The notes beneath the pieces are model-generated. The model was not told the DNA's origin, did not search any database, and saw only the letters and a list, made by a program, of their open reading frames with translations. A program made the position numbers and the translations under genes. From assembly GCA_041797745.1 (NCBI GenBank), contig JBHBZU010000057.1:1-64000 (forward strand): a stretch of DNA of 64,000 nucleotides, in the 5' to 3' direction. Below are positions 32,403 through 41,933 of this stretch, one piece after another. The first letter of the stretch is position 1, and each line of letters opens with the position of its first letter. The stretch is from UBA3871 sp041797745 (GTDB taxonomy: Bacteria; Bacillota; Clostridia; Peptostreptococcales; Anaerovoracaceae).

Positions 32403-33446
32403 TTATGCCTTTCCCATAGCCCCTGCCTTTGCAGAAGCAATGGATTCTTCCTTGGTGCAAGGGCGACCCTCTAAGTCACAGGGTCCCTCATATTCAGGTT
32501 CTTCTTTTGAAACCTGACAAGCTTTCATGGCTGCGATAGCCACTTCCAAATGCTTGGCTGAGGGTTCGCAGGTAGTCAGCTTTTGAAGATAAATTCCCGG
32601 TAAGGAAATAAACTTTACAAGAGCGCTGTTGGAACTTCCCGCCCATCTTAAAAGCTCATAGGAAAAGCCTGCAATAAGCGGAAGCAGTACCAGTCTTGAA
32701 ACTATTCTCCAAAGTAATGAGGGCCAGCCCATCATTGCGTAAATTATAATGGTCAAAACCATTACGAACATAAGAAAGCTGGTTCCACATCTTGGATGAA
32801 GAGTATAAAACTGCTGTGCATTTTCCGGGGTCAATTCAAGATGATTTTCAAAACAATGTATGGTCTTATGCTCCGCTCCGTGATAGCGGAAAACCTCGCG
32901 AATATCTTCCATCTTTCTAATCAAGGCAATATATATGATGAATAGCCCCAAACGGAATACTCCCTCTATAAGATTTAGTATCAGCGAACTTTCCAAATAT
33001 CCGTCCAGTAGGTTAAGTACCCATGTAGGAAGCAGAATAAAAACTCCTACTGTAAAAAGCATTGCCAGCACCACGGATGAATATATCATAATATTCCATG
33101 CGCCCCGTTCACCAAAATTCGCATTCAGCCACTTGGTTACACGATCCTCTTCCGGTCCCTCACCCTCGGGATATTCAAAGGACTCCAAAACATCTGCGGA
33201 ATACATCAAAATCCTTGTTCCCATAACCATGGCAGCAAAGAAACTGACACAACCTCTGATAATCGGCAATTTCATAAGCTTTCCCATGGGCTTCAATTTT
33301 TCAGTTTTAAGGTGGAGCGATGTATCGGGAAGCCGCACAATAGTCGCTGTGCGTTCAGATCCCCTCATCATAATCCCCTCCATAATAGCCTGTCCGCCGA
33401 TTTTTGTAGGCGTAACATTCTTCATAAATATCCTATTTAGGTCCAT
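32403..33446 (-). CDS. DUF1385 membrane protein
   Basis: The 347-residue protein starts with KIGGQAIMEGIMMRGSERTA and contains the histidine-rich YHGAEHKTIHCFEN and LHPRCGTSFLMFVMVL motifs that define DUF1385 (YqhQ-like). About four membrane helices are present. The C terminus has several cysteines (TTCEPSAKHLEVAIAAMKAC, YEGPCDLEGRPCTKEE). Function is unknown. The gene is typically found beside rpmE, prmC and prfA in Firmicutes, as here, which suggests a link with translation or with membrane proteins. Confidence 0.93.
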   Translation of the reverse strand: MDLNRIFMKNVTPTKIGGQAIMEGIMMRGSERTATIVRLPDTSLHLKTEKLKPMGKLMKLPIIRGCVSFFAAMVMGTRILMYSADVLESFEYPEGEGPEEDRVTKWLNANFGERGAWNIMIYSSVVLAMLFTVGVFILLPTWVLNLLDGYLESSLILNLIEGVFRLGLFIIYIALIRKMEDIREVFRYHGAEHKTIHCFENHLELTPENAQQFYTLHPRCGTSFLMFVMVLTIIIYAMMGWPSLLWRIVSRLVLLPLIAGFSYELLRWAGSSNSALVKFISLPGIYLQKLTTCEPSAKHLEVAIAAMKACQVSKEEPEYEGPCDLEGRPCTKEESIASAKAGAMGKA

Positions 33447-33471
33447 AATTCTCCTAGTAACAATTAAATTT

Positions 33472-34914
33472 TTAGTCGTTTTGCAAAGTTTTCATAATAA
33501 CCTGCATAAATTCCTTATTATTTCTGGTATGAACCAGATTGTCTATAATAAGCTCTGTTGCCTCTTGAGTTCCGCGATTTGCCAGCACGCGTCGCATAGT
33601 CCAAACAGTCGCCAGCTCTTCCTGACTCATCAATAAATCTTCTCTTCTTGTTCCTGACTTGTTAAGGTCTAATGCAGGGAAGATACGCTTTTCGGAAAGC
33701 TTACGATCCAAGTGCAGCTCCATATTACCTGTACCCTTAAATTCTTCAAAGATAACATCATCCATACGGCTGCCTGTCTCCACTAAAGCAGTAGCTAAAA
33801 TAGTGATACTGCCCCCCTCTTCCATCTTCCGAGCTGCACCGAAAAATTTCTTCGGTTTGTACAATGCCCCCGGGTCGATACCTCCTGACAGGGTTCTTCC
33901 CGAAGCAGGAACTACCAAATTGTAGGCTCTTGCCAGTCTGGTAATTGAATCCAAAAGAATGACAACATCCTTTCCGTGCTCAACCAAGCGCTGCGCTCTA
34001 GCCAAGACCATTTCCGCAACTTTGGCGTGATGTTCGGCTCTTTCGTCGAAAGTAGAATATATTACCTCTCCGCTGGTGAGAGATCTCTTCATGTCCGTAA
34101 CTTCTTCAGGTCGTTCATCCACCAAAAGAACAATAAGCTCCATATCCGGATACTTGGTTTCGATTGCATTGGCGACTTTCTTAAGAAGTGCAGTTTTTCC
34201 TGCCTTTGGCGGTGCCACAATAAGTCCTCGCTGCCCCTTTCCAATAGGTGCAACCAAGTCGATTAGCCTCATGGAAGAATCCCTGTCACGACCCTCCAAG
34301 GATATTCTTTCATATGGAAAAACCGGTGTGAGACTGTCAAAATCGGGGCGACGTATTGCCACACCCGGATCATCACCGTTAACAGCATTAACATATAAAA
34401 GAGCTCCGAATCGCTCATTTTCCTTTGGTCTGCGGCTTATTCCACGAATCTTGTCGCCGGTTTTTAAGTTAAATCTCCTCACTTGAGAGGGTGAAACGTA
34501 AACATCTTTATCACTGGTAAGGAAATTTGAAAATCTTAAGAAGCCGAAGCCTTGATCTGAAAGCTCTAAAATTCCCTCAACCTCAGGTCTATCTCCCAAA
34601 GAGGTTTCAGCTTTTTCGACATTGAAAGTTTCTTCTTCCGAATCCATGGCGATATCAGCATAAATATTTTCTTCTTCCTCGGAAGCGGAAAAGGCACTGC
34701 TGTTCTTGATGGCAGCGTACTCCTCTGCTGTCAGCTTACGTGGTTCAACACTTGGTTTTGCTTGGGTTTCATCCTTGTTACCCTCTTCTGCCCAATCCAC
34801 AATCGCCTTAATTAAATCAGCTTTTTTCATAACGCTTATGTTTTTAATTCCGCAAGTAGTTGCAATCTCGCGAAGCTCTACTAATTTTTTTCCGGTGAGA
34901 ATATCCTCGTACAT
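33472..34914 (-). CDS. rho: Transcription termination factor Rho
   Basis: I choose ATG 34914 (MYEDILTGKKLVELR; 480 residues), with GAGAGG 5-6 bases upstream; a TTG seven codons earlier overlaps that SD. It has a Rho_N SAP-like domain, an acidic low-complexity linker (about 70-105), the RNA-binding cold-shock domain (GILELSDQGFGFLRF) and Walker A APPKAGKT at 234-241. Walker B ELIVLLVDERPEEVTDM and the R-loop region SRLARAYN follow. Role: hexameric RNA helicase that ends transcription. It starts only 10 bases after the stop of an SLH-protein gene, so the two are probably cotranscribed. Confidence 0.97.
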   Translation of the reverse strand: MYEDILTGKKLVELREIATTCGIKNISVMKKADLIKAIVDWAEEGNKDETQAKPSVEPRKLTAEEYAAIKNSSAFSASEEEENIYADIAMDSEEETFNVEKAETSLGDRPEVEGILELSDQGFGFLRFSNFLTSDKDVYVSPSQVRRFNLKTGDKIRGISRRPKENERFGALLYVNAVNGDDPGVAIRRPDFDSLTPVFPYERISLEGRDRDSSMRLIDLVAPIGKGQRGLIVAPPKAGKTALLKKVANAIETKYPDMELIVLLVDERPEEVTDMKRSLTSGEVIYSTFDERAEHHAKVAEMVLARAQRLVEHGKDVVILLDSITRLARAYNLVVPASGRTLSGGIDPGALYKPKKFFGAARKMEEGGSITILATALVETGSRMDDVIFEEFKGTGNMELHLDRKLSEKRIFPALDLNKSGTRREDLLMSQEELATVWTMRRVLANRGTQEATELIIDNLVHTRNNKEFMQVIMKTLQND

Positions 34915-34924
34915 GGTTACCTCT

Positions 34925-36070
34925 CTATTTATCAAAACCTACCAGCTCCACAAGCTGTATGCCGTCGGCAACAAATTTTACCTTTGCGCCTTTGCTGATG
35001 TTGCTGTTGCCTATAGTATTTCTGTCAGCTATGAAATAAAAAACTACTCCGTCTACAACAATGCCCACCTTTGTAGTGTTTTGATATGAATTGCTGACTT
35101 CTTTAACTGATTTAATCGTTCCGCTGCTTGAAGCGGGGATGGTATCAATATGAACCTGCGGAGTTTCGTCGCTTTCTGCTGCAATCCCTGAAATTATAAA
35201 ATCATTTTTACCCTCAAGATAAGTGGATAAGGTTGCCCCTGCGGAACGGCTAACTGCGGTGCCGTTTCGTAATACATCCACCCCGTTTCCCAAGTAAAGT
35301 CCCGAAAGCTGTGAAGCCTTATCATAGGTATAAATGTCCTTTGTATAGTCATAGCTACCTGCTCGATTTTCATATACACGATTGGCAATGGCTGCAAATT
35401 CGCTGCGCTTTACCACCGCATTCGGCAAAAAAGCGGTAGTTCCATCCATTTGAAGAGAGCCTCTCATAATGCCTTGGCGATAGAGCATATCCACATAAGG
35501 CCTATCCTGTTCCAACACCTGTGCAGCGTCTGTGTAAGGCAAATAGTAAACCCCTGCAAGTCCTCTGTTCAAGGCTTTCGCAGTCCAAAGAGCTACGGTC
35601 TTTCTAGGGGCAGAATTTCCAATCATATCATTTCCCACAAAGAGTGAAAGCTGGTTTACATCCACAATGCCCCGCTCCAAAAGGTCGGCTAAACTTGGCT
35701 GCGCCCAAGAGGCAATTTTCGCGCTTTCAAGCGGGTTCTTATAAGTTGCCAATAAGGTGTTTGTCTTTTCTTCAGTCAGGTTTGGAATAATGCCTGCCGC
35801 ATTTAAGGCTCGCCAAAGCATTACACCTGCTTCTTCATAAGTTACTGACTTTTCCGGAAGAAAAGTATAGATATGAGACCATTCATCATAATAGCCTTTG
35901 ACTATTCCCTTATCCACAGCAAAATTTATACTGGCTTCTGCCCAATGGCTTGAATCCACATCCTTAAAATTGATGGTGCCTGCATTAACCACATCCCCTG
36001 TTGCAGTCGGAATACTGACAACCATCATAACTGCGGTTCCTATAACCGCAACGAGCCTTTTGATTTTCAT
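34925..36070 (-). CDS. Exported SLH-domain protein
   Basis: The 381-residue protein has a signal peptide (MKIKRLVAVIGTAVMMVVSI, cleavage near VNA-GT) and SLH repeats. The first is NFKDVDSSHWAEASINFAVD and KGIVKGYYDE; later copies are diverged (YVDMLYRQGIMRGS, VVKRSEFAAIANRVY). SLH domains bind pyruvylated secondary wall polymer and hold S-layer proteins. The C-terminal third (about 250-381) is a beta-rich domain without a recognised family. GGGGAAAG acts as SD. Its closeness to rho (10 bases) is unusual. Confidence 0.85.
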   Translation of the reverse strand: MKIKRLVAVIGTAVMMVVSIPTATGDVVNAGTINFKDVDSSHWAEASINFAVDKGIVKGYYDEWSHIYTFLPEKSVTYEEAGVMLWRALNAAGIIPNLTEEKTNTLLATYKNPLESAKIASWAQPSLADLLERGIVDVNQLSLFVGNDMIGNSAPRKTVALWTAKALNRGLAGVYYLPYTDAAQVLEQDRPYVDMLYRQGIMRGSLQMDGTTAFLPNAVVKRSEFAAIANRVYENRAGSYDYTKDIYTYDKASQLSGLYLGNGVDVLRNGTAVSRSAGATLSTYLEGKNDFIISGIAAESDETPQVHIDTIPASSSGTIKSVKEVSNSYQNTTKVGIVVDGVVFYFIADRNTIGNSNISKGAKVKFVADGIQLVELVGFDK

Positions 36071-36188
36071 AACTTTCCCCTAATTCATGTTTTTTACTCT
36101 CGGACTAATACACATTTCAATGTATTTATGAAGCTGAACAGCTATTTTTATACATAAGGGTAATAAAACCTTTGTTTATCTGTTAATC

Positions 36189-37181
36189 CTACTGTGCCTC
36201 TTCAACTGCTCCGCCACTGGTTTCTTCAACCGGAATCTGATAAATTTCCGTTAACATCTGCTCGATTTCTTCAGTCTTTGGAAATACGTAATACGGTGCC
36301 TTATCCTGTGGTGTATATGGTATGGTGTAAGTTGTAACCTTTTCAGCATCCATACCTACTGCATTTTTTGCGAGCTTTACCGCTGCTCCTATAGTAATAT
36401 CAGAGTCAATTTCTTTGCAAGCCAATTTAGCTGTATCCACCATAGCCAAGCCTTGTGAAAGGGTTTGCCTGATAGCGGATTTTACCCAAGTCTGCTGGGC
36501 TTTAACACGTCCAAGGTCACCCTCTGCATAGCCTTTACGGAATCTGAGGAACTTTACTGAATCCGCTCCGTTTAGTGTCTGCTGTCCTGCCTTGAAGTGA
36601 ATGGAAAGAGGCGGCTTATCATATGGATCCTCGTAATTCATGTCCTTTTCTATGTACATTGGCACTCCGCCAATCTGATCAACGATTTTCTGAACATCGT
36701 CGTATTCAACAACTGCATAATAATTGATTGGAATCCCTTGAAGTACATCGCTTACAGCATAGGCAGTATTTAAAGGATTTCCTTTGTATGCCGCATTTAT
36801 TTTATTTTCCGCTGCACTGTCATAGCCCTCGCGGTGATAATAGGTGTCTCTTGGAACGGAGATAATATCCACCTTTTTGTATTCAGGGTCAAAACTGAAC
36901 AACATTATAGTATCTGTAAGCGGTGGATTTACACCCATTACTAAAACATTGATTTTTTTACTGTCTGTGAAGGCCTGAAAAAACGGACTGTTTGGGTCAA
37001 CCAAAACAGGAAGCTCCTCTTCCAGTTTTACGTTTTCCTCTCCAAAAGGATTTACATCCGCAAGTTTTCCTGTTAACGCCATGACCGGTGTCAAAATCAG
37101 TACAAAAGCAGCCAAAAACATAATGAAAATTCTTCCAAATCTCTGCTTTGTTGAGAGTTTTTTTTTCTTTGATGGTTTCAT
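36189..37181 (-). CDS. LytR-CpsA-Psr family cell-wall glycopolymer transferase
   Basis: I place the start at ATG 37181 (330 residues, MKPSKKKKLSTKQRFGR), with AGAGGTGG just upstream; ATGs 10 and 29 codons earlier are possible. A lysine-rich cytoplasmic end and one membrane helix precede an LCP domain: VLVMGVNPPLTDTIMLFSFDP, DIISVPRDTYYHREGYDSAAENKINAAY (in parts), with conserved arginines in VPRDTYY and FLRFRKGYAEGDLGRVKAQQ. Role: it attaches polyprenyl-linked glycopolymers to peptidoglycan outside the membrane. This fits the rich glycan genes downstream in the window. Confidence 0.92.
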   Translation of the reverse strand: MKPSKKKKLSTKQRFGRIFIMFLAAFVLILTPVMALTGKLADVNPFGEENVKLEEELPVLVDPNSPFFQAFTDSKKINVLVMGVNPPLTDTIMLFSFDPEYKKVDIISVPRDTYYHREGYDSAAENKINAAYKGNPLNTAYAVSDVLQGIPINYYAVVEYDDVQKIVDQIGGVPMYIEKDMNYEDPYDKPPLSIHFKAGQQTLNGADSVKFLRFRKGYAEGDLGRVKAQQTWVKSAIRQTLSQGLAMVDTAKLACKEIDSDITIGAAVKLAKNAVGMDAEKVTTYTIPYTPQDKAPYYVFPKTEEIEQMLTEIYQIPVEETSGGAVEEAQ

Positions 37182-37289
37182 TTCCACCTCTTCAATCTTT
37201 CCTTTTCTCATAATCTCTAAATCCTTCTTTCTGTGAAAGCTATACTTGCCTATATTATGTAACAGCATAGCCTTACTCGCTAATTTTCC

Positions 37290-37319
37290 AATATAATATT
37301 ATATACCATATTTAAACAA
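37290..37319 (-). promoter_or_regulatory. Candidate promoter for the LCP gene
   Basis: On minus, TTGTTT (37314-37319) and TATATT (37290-37295) are spaced 18 bases. Confidence 0.4.
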
Positions 37320-37358
37320 AATAATACCTTTTCGTAATAAAAACCTGACAATAAAAAT

Positions 37359-37382
37359 CCCCCCTGCTTAATTTCAGGGGGG
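37359..37382 (-). terminator. Intrinsic terminator after hbd
   Basis: CCCCCCTG (37359-37366) and CAGGGGGG (37375-37382) form a GC-rich stem. Read on minus it is followed by ATTTTTATTG, 50 bases after the hbd stop. Confidence 0.85.
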
Positions 37383-37432
37383 AGCATTTCTGCAAAATTA
37401 CATATTGTTATGCTATGCTTAACTTATTCGTA

Positions 37433-38275
37433 TTATTCGTACTTGAAGAAGCCCTCGCCCGACTTGCGACCGAGCTTTCCTGCTCTAACCATCTTCTTAA
37501 GCAGAACATGTGGACGATACTTTGGATCGCCGTATTCTGTGTAAAGAACCTCCATAATAGCAAGACAAACGTCAAGTCCGATAAGGTCTCCTAAAGCGAG
37601 AGGTCCCATTGGATGATTAGCACCAAGCTTCATAGCGTTGTCAATACCCTCAGCTGAAGCAACTCCATCATAGAGGATACCGGCAGCTTCGTTAATCATA
37701 GGAATAAGGATTCTGTTTACAACAAAGCCCGGAGCTTCTTCAACTTCTACAGGAGTCTTGCCCAGCTTTTCAGACATTTCAACTACTGCGTTCTTAGTTT
37801 CTTCAGAAGTAGCAAGTCCCTTGATGATTTCGATTAACTTCATAGCAGGAACCGGATTGAAGAAATGCATACCGATAACCTTGTCAGCTCTGTTAGTAGC
37901 TGTTGCAATTTCTGTGATAGAAAGTGAAGATGTATTTGTAGCGAAGATAGCCTCAGGCTTGCAAAGCTCGTCAAGTTCCTTAAAGAGTGCTTTCTTGGAT
38001 TCCATTTCTTCTGTAGCAGCTTCGATAATCATGTCTGCGTCCTTGATAATTTCAAGTTCAGTAGAGCTGGTAATTCTAGCCAAAGCAGCGTCTGCGTCAG
38101 CCTGAGTAATCTTTTCCTTTGCAACCAACTTGCTGAGATTCTTCTGAACTGTAGCCATACCCTTGTCAATAGAGGTCTGTCTACGCGCTCTCATAACAAC
38201 ATCATAGCCGTTCTGTGCGAGAACCTGAACGATTCCGGCTCCCATAGTTCCTGTTCCGAGTACTCCAATTTTCAT
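37433..38275 (-). CDS. hbd: 3-hydroxybutyryl-CoA dehydrogenase
   Basis: The 280-residue protein has the NAD(P)-binding MKIGVLGTGTMGAGIVQVLAQ, the family motif FATNTSSLSITEIA, the catalytic histidine in VIGMHFFNPVPAMKLIEII and NHPMGPLALGDLIGLDV in the C-terminal domain. Role: it interconverts acetoacetyl-CoA and 3-hydroxybutyryl-CoA in butyrate formation. This links to the crotonyl-CoA made by the gcd-hgd operon. It is monocistronic with its own promoter and terminator. The SD is TAGGAGG. Confidence 0.97.
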   Translation of the reverse strand: MKIGVLGTGTMGAGIVQVLAQNGYDVVMRARRQTSIDKGMATVQKNLSKLVAKEKITQADADAALARITSSTELEIIKDADMIIEAATEEMESKKALFKELDELCKPEAIFATNTSSLSITEIATATNRADKVIGMHFFNPVPAMKLIEIIKGLATSEETKNAVVEMSEKLGKTPVEVEEAPGFVVNRILIPMINEAAGILYDGVASAEGIDNAMKLGANHPMGPLALGDLIGLDVCLAIMEVLYTEYGDPKYRPHVLLKKMVRAGKLGRKSGEGFFKYE

Positions 38276-38379
38276 TTTCGTTTTCCTCCTAAAATTAAAA
38301 ATATATTAGTTTCCTTAGCCCGAAAGCCCCTAATTTACTGTCATCTAGGCTCCCGACATATTGTTAAAGCTTTAAGCTG

Positions 38380-38407
38380 ATTATATCATAAAAGCAAAAC
38401 TTGTTAA
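38380..38407 (-). promoter_or_regulatory. hbd promoter
   Basis: On minus, TTAACA (38402-38407) and TATAAT (38380-38385) are spaced 16 bases, leaving an untranslated leader of about 97 bases. Confidence 0.65.
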
Positions 38408-38458
38408 ATATAAATGTCAGAAAATAATCATAATTATTAAAAAAGCATTTAAGAATAT

Positions 38459-39913
38459 TTATAAGATTGATTTCATTTCACTTTTATACGCTTCAACTCC
38501 CGGTTGGTTAAAAGGATTTACTCCCGAAAGCAAGGCAGCAACTGCACAATTAATTTCAAAGAAATAAATCAGTTCTCCTATTATAAATTCATTCAGTCTT
38601 GGAATTGAAATTCGGATAATCGGAATGCCTGTCTTTTCATGGGCATTTATCACTCCCTCGGTTGCAGCCCTCTCCACTTCATTCATGCTGTGGGCAAGAA
38701 TCGGGCTATCTACTGTCACTGCCTTTATATCGCAACCCGTATCCTGAACATCCAAAAGGGTTTCAAAGAAAATTTGTCTCCCCTCTTGCAAAAACTGCCC
38801 CATGGAATGAAGTTCCGTAGAAAAAACCATGGAAACAGGGAATATTCCCTTTCCGTCTTTACCCTCCGACTCGCCGAAAAGTTGTTTAAGCCATTCAGCA
38901 AAAAATGAAAGCCTCGGCTCGTAATACTCAAAGATTTCAACCGTCTTCGGCAAATCCTTATGCCCTGTTTTATTTGATAGGGTAAAGCGCGCCACTGCGT
39001 ATTTCAAATACTGCACGCATTTATGTTCACATTCGCCAAGGTGCTTGCAAGCTTCACAGCACCAAGTTTTAGGGTCCTTGCAGCTTTGAATAAAATCTTT
39101 ACAGCCCAAACATTCCTTAATATCCTCGCAGATTTTCCCTGCACCTTTTAACAGTTTGTCAATATCTATACCTGCCGCAGCAATCGGCAAAAGTCCCACC
39201 GCTGTGAGTACGGAATATCTGCCACCGATATTTTCCGGTACCTCAAAAGAAGTATAGCCTTTTATTTCCGCCTCCCCTCTGAGAGTTCCTTTGCTTTTAT
39301 CCGTGATTGCGTAAATTCTGCGATTTGCCTCTGTCTCACCGTATTTTACAAGCATAGCTTCCTTTAAAATTCCAAAGACCAACGCAGGTTCTGCTGTTGT
39401 GCCCGATTTGGAAATTACGCAAAGGCTGGTTTCCTTTTCTTTCACCAGCTTTAAAATCCGCTGATGATAATGACCGGAGAGATTGTTTCCTGCAAAAGCA
39501 ATCTGCAAACCGCAACAGTGCTCATTTTCTTCCGAAAGAGGAAAGCCCTCCCAGCTAATGCCTCCCACAACCTTTTCAGGTGCCAATGCTTCGATAACCG
39601 CCTTAGCCCCCAGGTAAGACCCGCCGATACCTATAACCACCAAAAGCTCCGACTCTTTGCGAATCCTTGTAGCCGCCTCTTTTATAGTTGAAAGCTCCTT
39701 TTCTTCCAACTGAGGATTTGCCCATCCGCTAAACTCATGCTTACCGCAAAGTATCAAATTGGTCGCTTCCAAAACTCGCTGTCCAATATTGAAAGTCTTT
39801 ACAGAGCTATCACTGTCAGACGGTGATTCAGCCAGATTATCAAAATCCGATTCCGATGCCGGCGGAACGTTTTTACCATATTGCAGCTTGATGTGCATAA
39901 CTTCATGTTCCAT
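38459..39913 (-). CDS. pgi: Glucose-6-phosphate isomerase with a cysteine-rich insert
   Basis: The 484-residue protein is Pgi: LLVVIGIGGSYLGAKAVIEAL (90-110), CVISKSGTTAEPALVF (165-180), PENIGGRYSVLTAVGLLP (226-243), and the closing NPFNQPGVEAYK. Firmicute Pgi is usually about 450 residues. The excess includes a segment at 262-299 with nine cysteines (C262, 268, 271, 278, 285, 286, 289, 295, 299) in CxxC-like spacing, replacing a loop after DKLLKGAG; the following helix (YAVARFTLSNK) is conserved. The insert also holds two histidines (H291, H297), so metal or Fe-S binding or redox sensing is possible. Role: glycolysis and gluconeogenesis, cytoplasm. The active-site motifs look intact. Confidence 0.94.
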   Translation of the reverse strand: MEHEVMHIKLQYGKNVPPASESDFDNLAESPSDSDSSVKTFNIGQRVLEATNLILCGKHEFSGWANPQLEEKELSTIKEAATRIRKESELLVVIGIGGSYLGAKAVIEALAPEKVVGGISWEGFPLSEENEHCCGLQIAFAGNNLSGHYHQRILKLVKEKETSLCVISKSGTTAEPALVFGILKEAMLVKYGETEANRRIYAITDKSKGTLRGEAEIKGYTSFEVPENIGGRYSVLTAVGLLPIAAAGIDIDKLLKGAGKICEDIKECLGCKDFIQSCKDPKTWCCEACKHLGECEHKCVQYLKYAVARFTLSNKTGHKDLPKTVEIFEYYEPRLSFFAEWLKQLFGESEGKDGKGIFPVSMVFSTELHSMGQFLQEGRQIFFETLLDVQDTGCDIKAVTVDSPILAHSMNEVERAATEGVINAHEKTGIPIIRISIPRLNEFIIGELIYFFEINCAVAALLSGVNPFNQPGVEAYKSEMKSIL

Positions 39914-40031
39914 ACTGTTCCCCGTTGTTCTCCATACTGTTCAAAATTAAAGCTCATCCTAATTTTATACCTAAATTTTATGCCTAGCTTTAGCGTAATA
40001 GGTAATATGCTTAAGGTAAAATGAAAAATAT

Positions 40032-41915
40032 CTACTGTGGCGTATAGTTCGTAACTATAGATTTAAGCCAATCCTTAATATCTTCACCGGAACCGCGGGC
40101 AACCTCTTTAACCGTCGTTTCTAAAGTGTCATCTTCAATCATTTGCCTTAATTTAGGTTCCGCACCCAACGGATGTCCAACATAAATTTTGTCATGGGCG
40201 GTCTTTTCAATGCCCTCCTCGTCCAGCAACAATTCCTCGTAAAGTTTTTCGCCGGGGCGAAGTCCTGTTATCTTAACCTCTATATCTTCTTCCGGAATAT
40301 AACCCGAAAGGCGAATGAGATTTTCCGCCAAATCCATTATCTTCACAGGCTCACCCATATCGAGAATGAATATCTCACCGCCTAAAGCCATAGCTCCCGC
40401 CTGGATAACCAACTGCACGGCCTCAGGGATTGTCATGAAATATCGGGTGATATCAGGATGGGTGACAGTCACAGGACCGCCTGCCTCGATTTGTTTTCTA
40501 AATAAAGGAATCACCGAACCGTTTGAGCCTAGAACGTTTCCGAAACGAACGGCAACGAAGTTGGTTTTGGAATTTTTGCTTTTTTCTTGGAGAATCATTT
40601 CCGCTGTACGCTTGGTGGCGCCCATAACATTGGTAGGGCGAACCGCCTTGTCTGTGGAAATCATTACAAAGCGTTCAGTAAGGTATTTCTCGGAAACATC
40701 CATCATGTTCTTTGTTCCCACAATATTGTTTAAGAGCGCCTCGCTCGGATTGGTTTCCATAAGCGGAACGTGTTTATGGGCCGCCGCATGAAAAACTATA
40801 TGTGGGCGGTATTTATTGAAAACTTCTTCCAAACGCTCTTTAGAACGAATGGAAGCTATGACCACTTCACACTCCAAATTCGGATAGGTTCTCCTAAGCT
40901 CTCCCGCCAATTCAAAAACGGAGTTTTCGTAGATATCTAAAGCCACCAGCCTACGTGGATGAAAACGAGCTATTTGGCGACAAAGTTCAGAACCTATAGA
41001 ACCGCCTGCGCCTGAAACCAACACTATTTTCCCCTCAATATAACCTGAAATTTCCCGAAGATTTACGTCCACCGGGTCTCTGCCCAATAAATCCTCAACA
41101 TCAACATTACGCAGCTTTGAAACGCTGACAGTTTCATTGATAAGGTCTATTAAAGACGGCAGTGTTTTAATCTTGCAGCGGGTCTTGTTACATTCTGTGA
41201 CAATGCGTTGTATCGCCTTTTTATTAGCAGAGGGAATGGCAACGATGACATCATCTATCGCATATCTTCTGCAAATCTGCCGAATTTTTGAGGTATCACC
41301 CACAACCTTAACCCCTGAAATCCGTCGCCCAATCTTGCTTGGATTGTCATCTATGGCTGCCATAACTTTCTGACCGTATTCGGGGTGTTCCTTGATTTCC
41401 TTAATCATTGTGGCACCTGCGTCCCCCGCACCGATAATCAGTACCTTACGTGTGTCCGGTCCGATAATACCGCTTCTGGTAATGCGGAAAGGTCCCGGTT
41501 TTATGTGAGGATTACGCAGTTTGCGCAGATAGCGATAAATCATGCGAATGCCACCTACTCCAAGGGCAATAATCATCCCTGCCACGAAGTAGCAGCTTCT
41601 TGGCAGAATCTGTTGCGCAAGACCTATATATGCCATAGAGAAAGTTACCGCTAAAACAGAACCGATTACCACTTTCAGAAGTTCATCAGCCCCCGCATAT
41701 TTCCACATACTTGTGTAAATACCCGACAGCGCCAAGCCTGCAATAGATACAAGAGTTACAATAAATAAGTGATTCACATATACTGCAAAGAAAGTGTTGA
41801 ACATATTGGAAGATATGTCAAATTCGAAACGTAGCAGCAATGCTAAAATATATGCAAAATTGATAATCAGCGCGTCTAAAATTACCAAACACGCCATCCG
41901 TGAATACTTAACCAT
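40032..41915 (-). CDS. PglF/CapD-like nucleotide-sugar 4,6-dehydratase, membrane-bound
   Basis: The 627-residue protein has four N-terminal membrane helices (first about 115 residues), a first Rossmann domain (KVLIIGAGDAGATMIKEI, about 153-170) and a second SDR domain (KIVLVSGAGGSIGSELCRQI, about 290-310). The catalytic region is MISTDKAVRPTNVMGATKR. This is the long FlaA1/CapD/PglF family, which converts UDP-GlcNAc to the 4-keto-6-deoxy sugar. In bacillosamine synthesis it precedes PglE and PglD, whose likely homologs lie at 54.5-56.4 kb. The family also includes WbpM-type enzymes, so the exact product is inferred. Confidence 0.9.
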   Translation of the reverse strand: MVKYSRMACLVILDALIINFAYILALLLRFEFDISSNMFNTFFAVYVNHLFIVTLVSIAGLALSGIYTSMWKYAGADELLKVVIGSVLAVTFSMAYIGLAQQILPRSCYFVAGMIIALGVGGIRMIYRYLRKLRNPHIKPGPFRITRSGIIGPDTRKVLIIGAGDAGATMIKEIKEHPEYGQKVMAAIDDNPSKIGRRISGVKVVGDTSKIRQICRRYAIDDVIVAIPSANKKAIQRIVTECNKTRCKIKTLPSLIDLINETVSVSKLRNVDVEDLLGRDPVDVNLREISGYIEGKIVLVSGAGGSIGSELCRQIARFHPRRLVALDIYENSVFELAGELRRTYPNLECEVVIASIRSKERLEEVFNKYRPHIVFHAAAHKHVPLMETNPSEALLNNIVGTKNMMDVSEKYLTERFVMISTDKAVRPTNVMGATKRTAEMILQEKSKNSKTNFVAVRFGNVLGSNGSVIPLFRKQIEAGGPVTVTHPDITRYFMTIPEAVQLVIQAGAMALGGEIFILDMGEPVKIMDLAENLIRLSGYIPEEDIEVKITGLRPGEKLYEELLLDEEGIEKTAHDKIYVGHPLGAEPKLRQMIEDDTLETTVKEVARGSGEDIKDWLKSIVTNYTPQ

Positions 41916-41933
41916 CTGATATACCTTTCGTTG

